This document shows positions 1 through 9,055 of a DNA stretch of 64,000 nt, piece by piece. Location: the NCBI RefSeq assembly GCF_000576595.1, contig NZ_AWSA01000002.1:62001-126000 (forward strand), in the 5' to 3' direction. The position numbers were made by a program, and so were the translations under genes. This DNA comes from Intrasporangium oryzae NRRL B-24470 (lineage in GTDB: Bacteria > Actinomycetota > Actinomycetes > Actinomycetales > Dermatophilaceae). Each line of letters opens with the position of its first letter. Within the stretch, counting starts at the first letter, position 1. Below the pieces are notes generated by a model. The model was not told the origin of the DNA. It saw only the letters and a list, made by a program, of their open reading frames with translations, and made no database searches.

Positions 1-84
1 ACCGAGCACGGCGGCATACCACCGCACGGCCGCGGCCATGTCCCCGACGGGGACGAAGATCTGACCGACGCGGTCTAACGTCAG
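1..84 (-). CDS. VOC (glyoxalase/bleomycin-resistance fold) family protein, N-terminal fragment
   Basis: Reverse-strand translation from about position 70 gives VGQIFVPVGDMAAAVRWYAA followed by VLG, the typical first beta-strand and helix of a vicinal-oxygen-chelate protein; the rest lies beyond the left edge. The start is unclear. The frame has no ATG or GTG before the conserved block; a CTG at 84-82 would overlap the era stop codon, and the only ATG is internal. It follows era on the same strand with essentially no gap, so it is probably cotranscribed. VOC proteins range from metal-dependent lyases to antibiotic-binding proteins, so no substrate can be named from 25 residues. Confidence 0.5.
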   Translation of the reverse strand, partial: MTLDRVGQIFVPVGDMAAAVRWYAAVLG

Positions 85-1028
85 AAGCCGAGGCGCTGCA
101 GCTGCTTGGGGTCGCGCTGCCAGTCCTTGGCGACCTTGACATGGAGGTCGAGGTAGACCTTCTGGCCGAGGAGCGCCTCGATCCCCTTGCGTGCGTTGGT
201 GCCGACCTCGCGCAGCCGGGAACCACCTCGACCGATGACGATGGCCTTCTGGGAGGGTCGCTCGACGAACACGTTGACGCGGACGTCGAGCAGCGGGTTG
301 TCGTCGGGCCGGCCCTCGCGCGGCACCATCTCCTCGACGACGACGGCGAGCGAGTGCGGCAGCTCGTCGCGGACGCCCTCCAGCGCGGCCTCGCGGACGA
401 GCTCGGCGATCATCACCATCTCCGGCTCGTCGGTGAGGACGCCGTCGGGGTAGAGCTGCGGCGAGACGGGCAGGAAGGAGGCGAGGACGTCGCGCACCTC
501 GTCGACCTGCTGGCCCGAGACGGCCGAGCAGGGGACGATGGCGTCCCACTCGCCGAGCCGGTCGATGGCGATGAGGTGCTCGGCGAGGCGCTCGCGATCG
601 ACGGTGTCGGACTTGGTGGCCAGAGCGACGACGGGGCGGCGGCGCACCGTGCGCAGCTCCTTGAGCTCGTTGGCGATGAAGGTGTCGCCCGGCCCGATTC
701 GCTGATCGGCCGGGAGGCAGAAGCCGATGACGTCGACCTCGAGGAGGGTCGCCCGCACGAGGTCGTTGAGCCGCTCGCCGAGCAGGGTCCGCGGCTTGTG
801 GAGCCCGGGGGTGTCGACGAGGATCAGCTGGGCCGTGCTCGTCGTCGCGATGCCGCGGATCGTGTGACGCGTCGTCTGCGGCTTGGAGCTCGTGATCGCG
901 ACCTTCTGGCCGACGAGCGCGTTGGTCAGGGTCGACTTGCCGGCGTTGGGCCGACCAATGAGACACGCGAACCCCGCTCGGTATGCCGCATTGTCGGCTC
1001 CCGCTCCGGTTGTGCGCTCAGTGCCCAT
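81..1028 (-). CDS. era: GTPase Era, 16S rRNA-binding ribosome maturation factor
   Basis: Era is an essential GTPase that binds the 3' end of 16S rRNA and helps mature the 30S subunit at the membrane-cytoplasm interface. The 315-aa product has the usual two parts. The N-terminal G domain shows G1 GRPNAGKST (25-33), G3 DTPG (72-75) and G4 TKSD (138-141). The C-terminal KH domain carries the RNA-binding VIGRGGSRLREVG segment near residue 270. Length and motif spacing are normal. The start overlaps the upstream CNNM gene by 11 nt, indicating translational coupling in a phoH-ybeY-CNNM-era operon, an arrangement common in Actinomycetota and consistent with a shared role in rRNA processing. Confidence 0.97.
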   Translation of the reverse strand: MGTERTTGAGADNAAYRAGFACLIGRPNAGKSTLTNALVGQKVAITSSKPQTTRHTIRGIATTSTAQLILVDTPGLHKPRTLLGERLNDLVRATLLEVDVIGFCLPADQRIGPGDTFIANELKELRTVRRRPVVALATKSDTVDRERLAEHLIAIDRLGEWDAIVPCSAVSGQQVDEVRDVLASFLPVSPQLYPDGVLTDEPEMVMIAELVREAALEGVRDELPHSLAVVVEEMVPREGRPDDNPLLDVRVNVFVERPSQKAIVIGRGGSRLREVGTNARKGIEALLGQKVYLDLHVKVAKDWQRDPKQLQRLGF

Positions 1029-2322
1029 GGGCTTCCTCCGTCTCGGGGTGCTTCTCGTCAGTGTCCTCCGGGGTGACCCGGCGGACGATGACCGACGCGA
1101 CGCGGTGGCGACGGCCGGCCATGCGCTCGGCCGTCAGGGAGAGACCGGCGACGGTCCCGGTGGACCCGACGATCGGCACGCGTCCGATCGCCTTGGTGAG
1201 CAGCCCGCCGACGGTGTCGACGTCGTCCTCGTCGATGCTGACGTCGAAGAGCTCGGCCAGGTCGTCGATGTCCATGGCGGCAGGGACCCGGAGGGTGCCG
1301 TCCTCGAGCTCCTCGACACCGGGGGCCTCGCGGTCGTGCTCGTCGGAGATCTCGCCGACGATCTCCTCGATGATGTCCTCGATGGTGATGAGACCGGCGG
1401 TGCCGCCGTACTCGTCGACGACGATGGCGAAGTGGTTCTGGTCGCGCTGCATCTCGCGGAGCAGGTCGTCGACCGGCTTGCTCTCAGGGACGAAGTGCAT
1501 GGGACGCATGACCTCGGTCGCCGGGTGGCGGGCGTCCTCGGGCGCCGCGTTGAGCCGGCGCGCCACGTCCTTGAAGTACAGCAGGCCGAGGACGTCGTCG
1601 CTGTCGTCGCCGACGACGGGGATGCGGGAGAAGCCCGAGCGCAGGAAGAGGGACATCGCGCTGCGGAGCGACTTGCCGTGGTCGAGGACGACCATGTCCG
1701 TCCGGGGCACCATGACGGCGCGCGCGACGGTGTCCCCGAGCTCGAAGACGGAGTGGATCATCTCCCGCTCGTCCTCCTCGATGACCTCGGAGTCGCCGGC
1801 CATGTCGACGAGGTCACGCAGCTCGGACTCGGACTGGAACGGCCCGTCGCTGTAGCCCTTTCCGGGCGTCACGGCGTTGCCGAGGACGACGAGCAGCCGG
1901 GCGACCGGTCCGAGGATCTTGCGCAGGCCGACGGCGAAAGGCGCGCTCCAGAGGGCGACGGTCTCGAAGTTCTGGCGCCCCAGCGTGCGCGGGGAGACCC
2001 CGACGACGACGAACGAGACGAGGGCCATGACGGCGATGCTGATGAAGAGGGCCTTCGTCCTCGAGTCCACGGCCCCGGCGACCGCCAGCGTGACGAGGAC
2101 CGCGGCCGTCGCCTCGGCGACGACACGGAGGAAGGCGATCACCGCGAGGTATGCCGGGGAGTCGCCGACGACGGTGAGCAGCGACTTCGCGCCGGACCGG
2201 CCTTCGTCGAAGAGCTCCTGCGCCCGGACACGGGACATCCGGAAGATCGCCGCCTCCGCGGCCGAGAGCAGGAAGGCGACGACGATGCTGATCAGCGCCG
2301 GCAGGACCAGTTGCGGGAGCAT
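1018..2322 (-). CDS. CNNM/HlyC-CorC family membrane protein with tandem CBS domains
   Basis: A 434-aa integral membrane protein. The N-terminal third is a CNNM (DUF21) transmembrane domain, with hydrophobic segments near residues 5-27, 58-82, 88-108 and 125-150. Two CBS modules follow (roughly 200-330, including the MVPRTDMVVLD and MRPMHFVPE stretches). The C-terminus is a small CorC_HlyC domain (about 345-425). Family members bind adenine nucleotides in the CBS pair and have been linked to Mg2+/Co2+ efflux; older annotations call them hemolysins, for which nothing here gives support. It lies 6 nt after ybeY and overlaps era by 11 nt, so it is an operon member. Transport function is inferred from the family only. 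Confidence 0.9.
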   Translation of the reverse strand: MLPQLVLPALISIVVAFLLSAAEAAIFRMSRVRAQELFDEGRSGAKSLLTVVGDSPAYLAVIAFLRVVAEATAAVLVTLAVAGAVDSRTKALFISIAVMALVSFVVVGVSPRTLGRQNFETVALWSAPFAVGLRKILGPVARLLVVLGNAVTPGKGYSDGPFQSESELRDLVDMAGDSEVIEEDEREMIHSVFELGDTVARAVMVPRTDMVVLDHGKSLRSAMSLFLRSGFSRIPVVGDDSDDVLGLLYFKDVARRLNAAPEDARHPATEVMRPMHFVPESKPVDDLLREMQRDQNHFAIVVDEYGGTAGLITIEDIIEEIVGEISDEHDREAPGVEELEDGTLRVPAAMDIDDLAELFDVSIDEDDVDTVGGLLTKAIGRVPIVGSTGTVAGLSLTAERMAGRRHRVASVIVRRVTPEDTDEKHPETEEAHGH

Positions 2323-2328
2323 GTCGAC

Positions 2329-2796
2329 TCAGGCGGTCGGGCGGTTTCGGGTCGCGAGGAAGGTGAGGAGCAGCTGGCGCTGCAGCTCGAACATCTCGCG
2401 CTCCTCGTCCGGCTCGGCGTGGTCGTAGCCGAGCAGGTGGAGGATGCCGTGCGTCGTGAGCAGGAGCATCTCGTCGATCGGCGAGTGACCCGCCTCGAGC
2501 GCCTGCTTCGTCGCGACGGACGGGCAGAGGACGATGTCGCCGAGGGTGCCCTCCTCGGGCTCCTGGCCCTCACGCCCGGGACGCAGCTCGTCCATCGGGA
2601 AGCTCATGACGTCGGTCGGACCCGGGAGGTCCATCCACTGGACGTGGAGGACCTCCATGGCGTCCTCGTCGACGAGCTTGATGCAGAGGTCGGCCTGGGG
2701 GTGGACCCGCATCTGCTCCATGACGTACTTCGCGCAGGCGAGCAGCTCGAGCTCGTCGACGTCGTGATCGGTCTCGTTGAGGATGTCGATGCTCAC
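2329..2796 (-). CDS. ybeY: Endoribonuclease YbeY (rRNA maturation factor)
   Basis: YbeY is a zinc-dependent single-strand endoribonuclease involved in 16S rRNA 3'-end processing and 70S quality control. The 155-aa product carries the family signature HGxLHLxGYDH with metal ligands His116, His120 and His126, preceded by the [10 protein letters not shown] strand near residue 61. Length is typical. The gene overlaps the 3' end of phoH by 4 nt (ATGA), and era follows two genes later. This reproduces the phoH-ybeY-CNNM-era cluster, in which physical and functional interaction of YbeY with Era is known from other bacteria. Confidence 0.96.
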   Translation of the reverse strand: MSIDILNETDHDVDELELLACAKYVMEQMRVHPQADLCIKLVDEDAMEVLHVQWMDLPGPTDVMSFPMDELRPGREGQEPEEGTLGDIVLCPSVATKQALEAGHSPIDEMLLLTTHGILHLLGYDHAEPDEEREMFELQRQLLLTFLATRNRPTA

Positions 2797-3857
2797 GCGC
2801 GCTCCCCCGCGGCCTTCGCGGACTTGGCCGCCCGGCGCCGAGCCCGGACGTCGTCGCGCTCGTAGGCGTCGACGATCGCGCTGACGAGACGGTGGCGCAC
2901 GACGTCGTTGGAGGTGAGCTCCGCGAAGTGGACGTCCTCGACCCCCTCGAGGATGTCACGCACGACGCGCAGACCCGATCGCGTCCCGCCGGGCAGGTCG
3001 ACCTGCGTGATGTCGCCGGTGACGACCATCTTGGAACCGAAGCCGAGGCGGGTGAGGAACATCTTCATCTGCTCGCTCGAGGTGTTCTGGGCCTCGTCGA
3101 GGATGATGAAGGCGTCGTTGAGCGTCCGGCCGCGCATGTACGCCAAGGGCGCGACCTCGATCGTGCCCGACGCCATGAGCCGCGGGATCGTCTCGGGGGA
3201 GACCATGTCATGGAGCGCGTCGTAGAGCGGGCGCAGGTACGGGTCGATCTTCTCGTTGAGGGTGCCCGGCAGGAAGCCGAGGCGCTCGCCCGCCTCGACG
3301 GCCGGACGCGTCAGGATGATGCGGTTGACCTGCTTCGCCTGGAGGGCGGCGACGGCCTTGGCCATCGCGAGATAGGTCTTTCCGGTGCCGGCCGGACCGA
3401 TGCCGAAGACGATCGTGTGCTGGTCGATCGCGTCGACGTACCGCTTCTGGTTGAGCGTCTTCGGACGGATCGTGCGGCCCCGGTTGCTGACGATGTTCAT
3501 CGTCAGCACGTCGGCCGGGCGCTCGTGCGTCTGGCTGCGCAGCATCGAGATCGAGCGCTCGACGGCGTCGCGGTTGAGGGCCTGACCCGTCGAGACGATC
3601 TCGAGGAGCTCGTCGAGGAGGGCGTCGATGATCTCGAGCTCGCCGGACGGGCCCGCGAACGTCATCTCGTTGCCCCGGACGTGGCTGTCGACGAGCGGGA
3701 ACTGACGCTCCATCGTGCGCAGCAGCTCGTCGCGGGGGCCGAGCAGGGTCACCATCTCGATCGGCGGCGGCACCTGGCGAGTCAGGACGGGAACGTCGGG
3801 CGCGGCGGCGTCATCGGGCAGGTCGGGCGCGGAGGTGCGGGAATCGGCATCATTCAT
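2793..3857 (-). CDS. phoH: PhoH family P-loop ATPase
   Basis: PhoH-like cytoplasmic ATPase of the helicase-related P-loop class; the precise role is unsettled, but it is repeatedly tied to RNA metabolism with YbeY. The product has Walker A GPAGTGKT (154-161 with the start used here), a Walker B-like FIILDEAQN and a C-terminal region ending in a basic tail. A GTG at 3866 would add three residues. The ATG at 3857 is preferred because a TAGACT box at 3873-3868, overlapping the stop codon of the upstream peptidase gene, would give a very short leader. The gene overlaps ybeY by 4 nt. Confidence 0.93.
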   Translation of the reverse strand: MNDADSRTSAPDLPDDAAAPDVPVLTRQVPPPIEMVTLLGPRDELLRTMERQFPLVDSHVRGNEMTFAGPSGELEIIDALLDELLEIVSTGQALNRDAVERSISMLRSQTHERPADVLTMNIVSNRGRTIRPKTLNQKRYVDAIDQHTIVFGIGPAGTGKTYLAMAKAVAALQAKQVNRIILTRPAVEAGERLGFLPGTLNEKIDPYLRPLYDALHDMVSPETIPRLMASGTIEVAPLAYMRGRTLNDAFIILDEAQNTSSEQMKMFLTRLGFGSKMVVTGDITQVDLPGGTRSGLRVVRDILEGVEDVHFAELTSNDVVRHRLVSAIVDAYERDDVRARRRAAKSAKAAGERA

Positions 3858-3870
3858 CGTGAGCACGAGT

Positions 3871-5412
3871 CTACGTGGGCCGCGCCGACGACCTCGCCAC
3901 GAATTCCGCGAGGTCGCGGCTCTGCTTCAGCCGCGACGGCTCGTGGACGTACATCATGTGCCCCGCCTCGTAGTAGGCGTGCTCGATGTCGGCGACCCGG
4001 TCAGGCGGCAGCTGCAGGTGCGCGAAGACGTCCTCGGCGGCGAAGTGCGGCGTCGCGCCGTCGTAGTAGCCGTAGGCGACGTGGACCTTGAGGTGGGGGT
4101 TCTGGCGCATCGCCCGCTCGAGCTGGGGGCTGACGTCGACGGGGCGCCCCTCGAAGTCCTTGTAGGACCACGGGTGGACGAGCCGCGAGATCTGCTCGTA
4201 GTGCAGGTCGCTGTCGTAACCGAGCTCGTCGCGGACGTAGTGGTTCCAGACCGCGGCGTAGGGGCCGGCGATCGCGTCGTGCGATGGGTCGGCGTCCATG
4301 CCCTCGGCGATGGCGCTCCCGGCCGGCCCGGTGAAGCGGGCGTCGAGGCGCCCGACGCTGAGCCGCTGGTCACGCAGCAGCTCGGTGAAGTAGCGCCAGT
4401 GCTCGATGCGCAGGTCGGCCCGGTCGACGTAGTCCTCGGAGAGCCCCGAGAGGCGGGCGAGCGTCGACACGGCCTCCGCACGCTCGGACCGGGTCAGGCG
4501 AGCGCCACGCGACAGGACCCACGGGTGGTCGCGGGCGGCATACGCCTCCGCCTCGTCGATGACGGAGCGCAGCGAGCGGCGGCCGTGCTTGCCGTGGTAG
4601 TGGGCGACCGCGGCGTAGGTCGGCAGGTAGAGCGCGTGGGCGCGGTCGTTGCGCTGCTTGTCGAAGTCGACCGAGCTGAGGTCGAGGACGCTCGAGATGA
4701 GGATGAGCCCGTTGAGGTACATGCCGTACCGGTCCTGGAGGTGTGCCGCCAGCGCGGCGCCGCGGAGGGTGCCGTAGGACTCGCCGGCGACGAACTTGGG
4801 CGACATCCAGCGCCGGTTGCGCGACGTCCAGAGCCGGATCAGCTCGCCGACGGACTCGATGTCACGTTGGAAGCCGTGGTACTCCCCCGGCTTGCCGCCC
4901 TCGACGGCCCGCGACCAGCCGGTCGAGACCGGGTCGATGAAGACGAGGTCGCTCACGGTGAGGAGGGACTCGGCGTTGTCGACGATGTCGTAGGGAGGCG
5001 GGACGAGCTGGCCGGCGTCGCCCATGACGACGCGGCGCGGGCCGAGGAGGCCGAGGTGGAGCCACACGCTCGAGCTGCCGGGGCCGCCGTTGAAGGCGAA
5101 GGTGACGGGCCGCGTCCGGACGTCACCGCCGTCGAGGACGTAGCTCGTCATCGAGATCTCGGCCTTCGGCTTGTGCCCGCCGAACGTGCCGTCCTGGTGC
5201 TCCTCCTCGCGGAGCACGACGCGACCGGTCGTGGCGGTGTAGCGCAGCCGACGCCGACCGGCCTTGAGCGTGTGCTGGGTGGTGACGAGGTCGTCGACGG
5301 GTTCCGGCCGCGCGGTCGGCTCGGCAGCCGAGGGCTCCTCGGCGCCTGGGCCCGTGGCACCACCGGCTGGGGTTCCGGGCGCGGCCGGCGTGCCGACGGT
5401 CTCGTCGCTCAT
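3871..5412 (-). CDS. S10 family serine carboxypeptidase-like alpha/beta hydrolase
   Basis: A 513-aa alpha/beta-hydrolase related to serine carboxypeptidases. It has the oxyanion-side NGGPGSSS motif (108-115) and the nucleophile elbow GESYGT with Ser212. A later YYDGATP segment probably supplies the catalytic Asp, and the EAGHMMYVH segment near the C-terminus supplies the His. No signal peptide is visible. The first 40 residues are low-complexity (A/P/G/T/E), so the enzyme is predicted to be cytosolic, unlike eukaryotic vacuolar homologues. It overlaps the HIT gene by 4 nt (ATGA) and ends next to the phoH promoter. Family assignment is firm; substrate preference and true peptidase activity are not known. 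Confidence 0.9.
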   Translation of the reverse strand: MSDETVGTPAAPGTPAGGATGPGAEEPSAAEPTARPEPVDDLVTTQHTLKAGRRRLRYTATTGRVVLREEEHQDGTFGGHKPKAEISMTSYVLDGGDVRTRPVTFAFNGGPGSSSVWLHLGLLGPRRVVMGDAGQLVPPPYDIVDNAESLLTVSDLVFIDPVSTGWSRAVEGGKPGEYHGFQRDIESVGELIRLWTSRNRRWMSPKFVAGESYGTLRGAALAAHLQDRYGMYLNGLILISSVLDLSSVDFDKQRNDRAHALYLPTYAAVAHYHGKHGRRSLRSVIDEAEAYAARDHPWVLSRGARLTRSERAEAVSTLARLSGLSEDYVDRADLRIEHWRYFTELLRDQRLSVGRLDARFTGPAGSAIAEGMDADPSHDAIAGPYAAVWNHYVRDELGYDSDLHYEQISRLVHPWSYKDFEGRPVDVSPQLERAMRQNPHLKVHVAYGYYDGATPHFAAEDVFAHLQLPPDRVADIEHAYYEAGHMMYVHEPSRLKQSRDLAEFVARSSARPT

Positions 5413-5759
5413 ACGAGCCGCCCCTCGGTGAAGCGCGCTCCTGCGAGCAGGTGGATGTGCGCGTGGAAGATCGTCTGGCCGGCCTCGGCGCCGGTGTTGA
5501 CGAGCAGCCGGTGGGCGTCGGTGACCCCTTCCAGCTCGGCGACCCGCGAGACGAGCGAGAAGACGTCGGCGAGGTCCTCGGTCGAGCTGGCCGCGAGCGC
5601 CTCGAGGTTGGGCTCGTGGCGCTTGGGCACGACGAGCACGTGGACGGGCGCGGCGGGGTTGATGTCGCGGAAGGCGATCGACCGCTCGCTCTCGGCGACG
5701 CGGTCGGACGGGATGTCACCGTCGACGATCCGGCAGAAGAGGCAGGCATCCGGGCTCAT
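5409..5759 (-). CDS. HIT family nucleotide-binding protein
   Basis: A small histidine-triad protein (116 aa from the ATG at 5759) of the HinT type, which hydrolyses purine nucleoside phosphoramidates and related nucleotidyl bonds. It has the N-terminal CLFCRIVDG motif with the conserved Cys pair and the C-terminal triad FHAHIHLLAG (H-x-H-x-H). A GTG six nt upstream (5765) is an alternative start. The ATG is preferred because the box TAGGGT ends exactly 6 nt before it, a leaderless arrangement seen at several other genes in this window. The stop overlaps the start of the S10 peptidase gene by 4 nt. Confidence 0.93.
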   Translation of the reverse strand: MSPDACLFCRIVDGDIPSDRVAESERSIAFRDINPAAPVHVLVVPKRHEPNLEALAASSTEDLADVFSLVSRVAELEGVTDAHRLLVNTGAEAGQTIFHAHIHLLAGARFTEGRLV

Positions 5760-5765
5760 GCGCAC

Positions 5766-5771
5766 ACCCTA
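5766..5771 (-). promoter_or_regulatory. -10 box TAGGGT of a leaderless promoter for the HIT gene
   Basis: On the minus strand TAGGGT is followed by six nucleotides and then the ATG at 5759, with no Shine-Dalgarno sequence between. This matches the TANNNT-N6-8-start pattern of actinobacterial leaderless mRNAs. It would start the HIT-S10-phoH transcript. Confidence 0.55.
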
Positions 5772-5830
5772 GGCACCCGCCCCACCGAGCGCACGCGTGC
5801 CGCCCCGCGACCGGCAGCCGCGGGACCCGC

Positions 5831-6598
5831 TCAGCGCCAGCGGGCCCGGGCGCTCAGCACGGCGAGCGCCGCCGGCCCGGCCGAGGAGGCCCGCAGGATC
5901 GTGTGCCCGAGGCGGACGGGCCGCGCCCCCGCGCCGACGAGGGCCTCGATCTCGCGCTCGGTGATCCCGCCCTCGGGGCCGACGACGAGGAGCACGTCAC
6001 CGGTCTCCGGCAGGTCGACGCCGGCGAGCGGCTCCGTCGCGTCCTCGTGGAGCACGAGGGTCGCGGCCGCCTCACCGACCCGGCCGACGAGCGAGGTGAG
6101 GGTGACGGGATCGGACGTGAGCGGCATACGGGCCCGTCGGGACTGCTTCGTCGCTCGGGCCACGACGGCCGCCCACTTCGCGAGGGACCGGGCGGCGCGC
6201 TCCCCCCGCCACTGGACGACGGAGCGCTCCGCCTGCCAGGGGACGACCTCGTCGACCCCGAGCTCCGTCGCGGCCTCGACCGCCTGCTCGTCGCGGTCGC
6301 CCTTCGCGAGCGCCTGAACGAGGACGAACCGGGGTTCCGGCTCCGGCTCGTCGCGCACCTCGACGACCCGGCCGAGGACCGAGCCGCGGTCGACGGTCTC
6401 GGCCTCGACGAGCAGGCGCCGGCCTGCCCCGTCGGCGACGTAGTAGCGCTCCCCCGGGCGGACCCGCATGACCGCCGAGGCGTGGCGGCCCTCGTCACCC
6501 TCGAGGGCGAGCGTGCCGCCGACCGCTGCAGCGGCGACCGCCGCCGGGTGGCCGAGGAAGAGCTGGTAGGTCACCGGAGGCTCTCCACGGCCGCTCAC
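5831..6598 (-). CDS. rsmE: 16S rRNA (uracil(1498)-N(3))-methyltransferase
   Basis: RsmE is a SPOUT-class enzyme that methylates N3 of U1498 in 16S rRNA using S-adenosylmethionine. The 255-aa protein has the N-terminal PUA-like RNA-binding domain (GHHAS-type segment [15 protein letters not shown]) and a C-terminal SPOUT knot. The knot carries the diagnostic [16 protein letters not shown] and [18 protein letters not shown] motifs that form the SAM pocket. The ATG at 6598 overlaps the dnaJ stop codon by 4 nt; a GTG eight codons later is a possible alternative. Cotranscription with hrcA-dnaJ is usual in Gram-positive bacteria and makes this methylase part of the heat-shock operon. Confidence 0.96.
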   Translation of the reverse strand: MSGRGEPPVTYQLFLGHPAAVAAAAVGGTLALEGDEGRHASAVMRVRPGERYYVADGAGRRLLVEAETVDRGSVLGRVVEVRDEPEPEPRFVLVQALAKGDRDEQAVEAATELGVDEVVPWQAERSVVQWRGERAARSLAKWAAVVARATKQSRRARMPLTSDPVTLTSLVGRVGEAAATLVLHEDATEPLAGVDLPETGDVLLVVGPEGGITEREIEALVGAGARPVRLGHTILRASSAGPAALAVLSARARWR

Positions 6599-7725
6599 TT
6601 CTCCTTGAACGCGTCGCGGATCTTGCCGAAGAGGCCCTTGTTGGGCGTGAGGCGGCCCTCGGGACGCTCCTCGCCGCGGAGCGCGGCGAGCTGGCGGAGC
6701 AGCTCGGCCTGCTCCTCCGTCAGCTTCGTCGGCGTCAGGACGGTGGCGTGCACGTGGAGGTCGCCGCGACCCTCGTGGCGCAGGTGCGTCACGCCGAGAC
6801 CGCGGAGCGTCATGACGTCACCGCTCTGCGTCCCGGGCTTGATCTCGAGGTCCTGCTTGCCGTCGAACGTCGAGAGCTTGAACGACGTGCCGAGCGCAGC
6901 CGCCGCCATGGGGATCTCGACCGAGCAGTGGAGGTCGTCGCCACGCCGGGTGTACGTGTCGTGGTTGGCGACGCGGATCTCGACGTAGATGTCTCCGGCG
7001 GGACCGTTGCCCGGGCCGACCTCGCCCTCGCCGGTCAGCTGGATCCGCGTGCCGGTGTCGACTCCGGCGGGGATCTTGAGGGTGAGGGTGCGGCGCGTGC
7101 GCACGCGGCCGTCGCCGGAGCAGTCGTGGCACGGGTCGGTGAGGGTCGAGCCGAAGCCCTGGCAGTGGACGCACGGCCGGGAGGTCATGACCTGGCCGAG
7201 GAAGCTGCGCTGGATCTGCTGGACCTCGCCGGCGCCCTTGCAGATCGGGCAGGTCTGGCGGCCCGTGCCGGGCTCGGCGCCGTCGCCGCCGCAGCGGTTG
7301 CAGCCGATGGCGGTGTCGATCGTCAGCTCCTCCTCGGAGCCGAAGACGGCCTTGGACAGGTCGATGTCGAGGCGGACGAGGGCGTCCTGCCCACGCTGGA
7401 CACGCGAGCGCGGTCCGCGGCTGCCGGCCGTGGAGCCCGCACCGAAGAAGGCGTCCATGACGTCGCTGAAGGAGAAGCCGGCGCCCGCGCCGAATCCCGC
7501 GCCGCCACCCGAGGCGAACGGGTCGGCCCCGAGGTCGAACGAGCGACGCTTCTCGGGGTCGGAGAGGACGTCGTAGGCCTGGGAGACGCGCTTGAACTCC
7601 TCCTCCGCGTCGTGGCCGGGGTTGACGTCGGGATGCAGCTTGCGGGCGAGGCGACGGTAGGCCTTCTTGATCTCCTCCTGACTTGCGTCGCGGGAGACTC
7701 CGAGGACGGCGTAGTAGTCGTTCAA
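6595..7725 (-). CDS. dnaJ: Molecular chaperone DnaJ (Hsp40)
   Basis: Hsp40 cochaperone that delivers substrates to DnaK and stimulates its ATPase. The 376-aa product has a J domain with HPD at 31-33, a Gly/Phe-rich linker (about 69-96) and four CxxCxGxG zinc-binding repeats beginning at Cys142, Cys159, Cys185 and Cys199. The C-terminal substrate-binding domains follow. The start codon is TTG at 7725, supported by an AGGA Shine-Dalgarno about 8 nt upstream and by the exact N-terminal DYYAVLGV match. This is the hrcA-linked DnaJ, usually called DnaJ2 in actinobacteria. Expression is expected to follow HrcA/CIRCE control from the hrcA promoter, with 139 bp between the two genes. Confidence 0.97.
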   Translation of the reverse strand: MNDYYAVLGVSRDASQEEIKKAYRRLARKLHPDVNPGHDAEEEFKRVSQAYDVLSDPEKRRSFDLGADPFASGGGAGFGAGAGFSFSDVMDAFFGAGSTAGSRGPRSRVQRGQDALVRLDIDLSKAVFGSEEELTIDTAIGCNRCGGDGAEPGTGRQTCPICKGAGEVQQIQRSFLGQVMTSRPCVHCQGFGSTLTDPCHDCSGDGRVRTRRTLTLKIPAGVDTGTRIQLTGEGEVGPGNGPAGDIYVEIRVANHDTYTRRGDDLHCSVEIPMAAAALGTSFKLSTFDGKQDLEIKPGTQSGDVMTLRGLGVTHLRHEGRGDLHVHATVLTPTKLTEEQAELLRQLAALRGEERPEGRLTPNKGLFGKIRDAFKEK

Positions 7726-7784
7726 GCGGGTGTCCTGTCGGTGTGGTGCGGTTCGTTGCGATTCGGCACGGTGCGGTCTCGGTC

Positions 7785-7823
7785 GGGTCAGTTCGGGGTC
7801 AGGTCGGGCAGGTCGGGTCGGGG
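7785..7823 (+). other. G-quadruplex-type tract in the hrcA-dnaJ intergenic region
   Basis: Five runs of three or four G (7785-7787, 7795-7798, 7806-7808, 7815-7817, 7820-7823) are separated by loops of 7, 7, 6 and 2 nt, made of imperfect GGTCGGG repeats. This satisfies the common G4 rule on the plus strand, which is the template strand for dnaJ; the mRNA leader itself would be C-rich. Confidence 0.5.
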
Positions 7824-7864
7824 TCGGTCAGGTCCGCGGCCTCGCGCGGCCGCCCGACGGTCTG

Positions 7865-8908
7865 TCACGTCGAGCGGTCGTCGTCGAGGATCTCGGAGAC
7901 GTAGCGGGCCACGGCGCGAACCGAGGCCATCGCCGTCGGGTAGTCCATCCGCGTCGGCCCGAGCACGCCGAGGCTCGCGACCCGCTCGGAGCCGGAGCCA
8001 TAGCCCATCGACACGAGCGAGGTCGACTGGAGCCCGGTGACGGGGTTCTCGGAGCCGATCCGGACCGACACGAGGTCGGGGTCGTCGCCGAGCTGTCCGA
8101 GCAGGCGCAGCAGGACCACATGCTCCTCGAGGGCCTCGAGGATCGGCCCGATCGAGCGAGGGAAGTCGGCGCCGGAGCGGGCGAGGTTGGCCTGGCCGGC
8201 GAGGACGACGCGCTCCTCCCGCTCCTCGACGAGCGCGTCGGCGAGGGCCGACACGACCGACTCGAACGCCCGACGGTCGGCCTGGTCGGCCTCCCCGACG
8301 ATCCGTCGCAGCCGGGTCGCCGCCGCGGTGAACGGCACGCCGGCGGCCACCTCGTTGATCGCCGTCCGCATCCGGGAGACGAGCGCCTCGCCCTCGGCGA
8401 CCGTGAGGTCGTGGCCGGTGTCGACGACGCGCTGCTCGACGCGTCCGGTGTTGACGATGAGCACGATCATCAGGTGGGACGTGCCGATCGGGACGAGCTC
8501 GATGTGCCGCACGGTCGAGCGGGTCAGCGAGGGGTACTGGACGACGGCGACCTGCCGGGTCAGGCTCGCGAGGAGCCGGACGGTCCGGTCGACGACGTCG
8601 TCGAGGTCGACCGCTCCCTCGAGGAACTGGGCGATCGCCCGTCGCTCGCCCTGGCTGAGCGGCTTGACGGCGCTCAGCCGGTCGACGAAGACGCGGTAGC
8701 CGGCGTCGGTGGGGACGCGGCCGGCGGAGGTGTGCGGCGCGTGGATCAGCCCCTCCTCCTCGAGCAAGGCCATGTCGTTTCGGACCGTGGCCGCGCTGAC
8801 CCCGAGGTGGTGGCGTTCGACGAGGGCCTTGCTCCCGACCGGCTCCGAGGTCTGGACGTAGTCCTGGACGATGGCGCGCAGCACCATCAGCCTGCGGTCC
8901 TCGCTCAT
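7865..8908 (-). CDS. hrcA: Heat-inducible transcriptional repressor HrcA
   Basis: HrcA represses class I heat-shock genes by binding CIRCE; GroEL assists its folding, so chaperone demand relieves repression. The start [18 protein letters not shown] at 8908 gives 347 aa, the normal length. It has an N-terminal winged helix-turn-helix (about 1-75, including [18 protein letters not shown]) followed by the GAF-like dimerisation domain. A strong AGGAGG Shine-Dalgarno lies just upstream of the ATG. The same frame stays open far upstream, but that extension has no coding signature. A CIRCE element 22 nt upstream implies autoregulation of hrcA-dnaJ-rsmE. Confidence 0.97.
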   Translation of the reverse strand: MSEDRRLMVLRAIVQDYVQTSEPVGSKALVERHHLGVSAATVRNDMALLEEEGLIHAPHTSAGRVPTDAGYRVFVDRLSAVKPLSQGERRAIAQFLEGAVDLDDVVDRTVRLLASLTRQVAVVQYPSLTRSTVRHIELVPIGTSHLMIVLIVNTGRVEQRVVDTGHDLTVAEGEALVSRMRTAINEVAAGVPFTAAATRLRRIVGEADQADRRAFESVVSALADALVEEREERVVLAGQANLARSGADFPRSIGPILEALEEHVVLLRLLGQLGDDPDLVSVRIGSENPVTGLQSTSLVSMGYGSGSERVASLGVLGPTRMDYPTAMASVRAVARYVSEILDDDRST

Positions 8909-8929
8909 CCTGCCCTCCTGTCGGCTCCC

Positions 8930-8956
8930 TTGGCACTCTCCCGTTGCGAGTGCCAA
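8930..8956 (-). promoter_or_regulatory. CIRCE operator of the hrcA-dnaJ operon
   Basis: A perfect 9-bp inverted repeat, TTGGCACTC (8930-8938) and GAGTGCCAA (8948-8956), separated by 9 nt. The CIRCE consensus is TTAGCACTC-N9-GAGTGCTAA; both arms carry the same compensating change, so the palindrome is intact. It ends 22 bp before the hrcA start codon and is the HrcA binding site. Confidence 0.95.
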
Positions 8957-9042
8957 GTCTACGTCGTCCCTCCAACATTCTCCGACTCGGTGCAACGGCA
9001 GGCGCCCTCGACATCGCACAGGAGGCTTTGCACTTCGACGGC

Positions 9043-9048
9043 TAGCCT
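9043..9048 (+). promoter_or_regulatory. -10 box TAGCCT of a leaderless promoter
   Basis: TAGCCT is followed by 7 nt and the ATG at 9056, with no Shine-Dalgarno. A clear -35 is not visible at 17-18 bp. Confidence 0.45.
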
Positions 9049-9055
9049 GCCGGCC

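Noticed and set aside
7730-9055. Upstream extension of the DMFase-like protein
   Set aside because: It is antisense to hrcA, highly charged low-complexity translation, and the signal-anchor at 9056 marks the real N-terminus.
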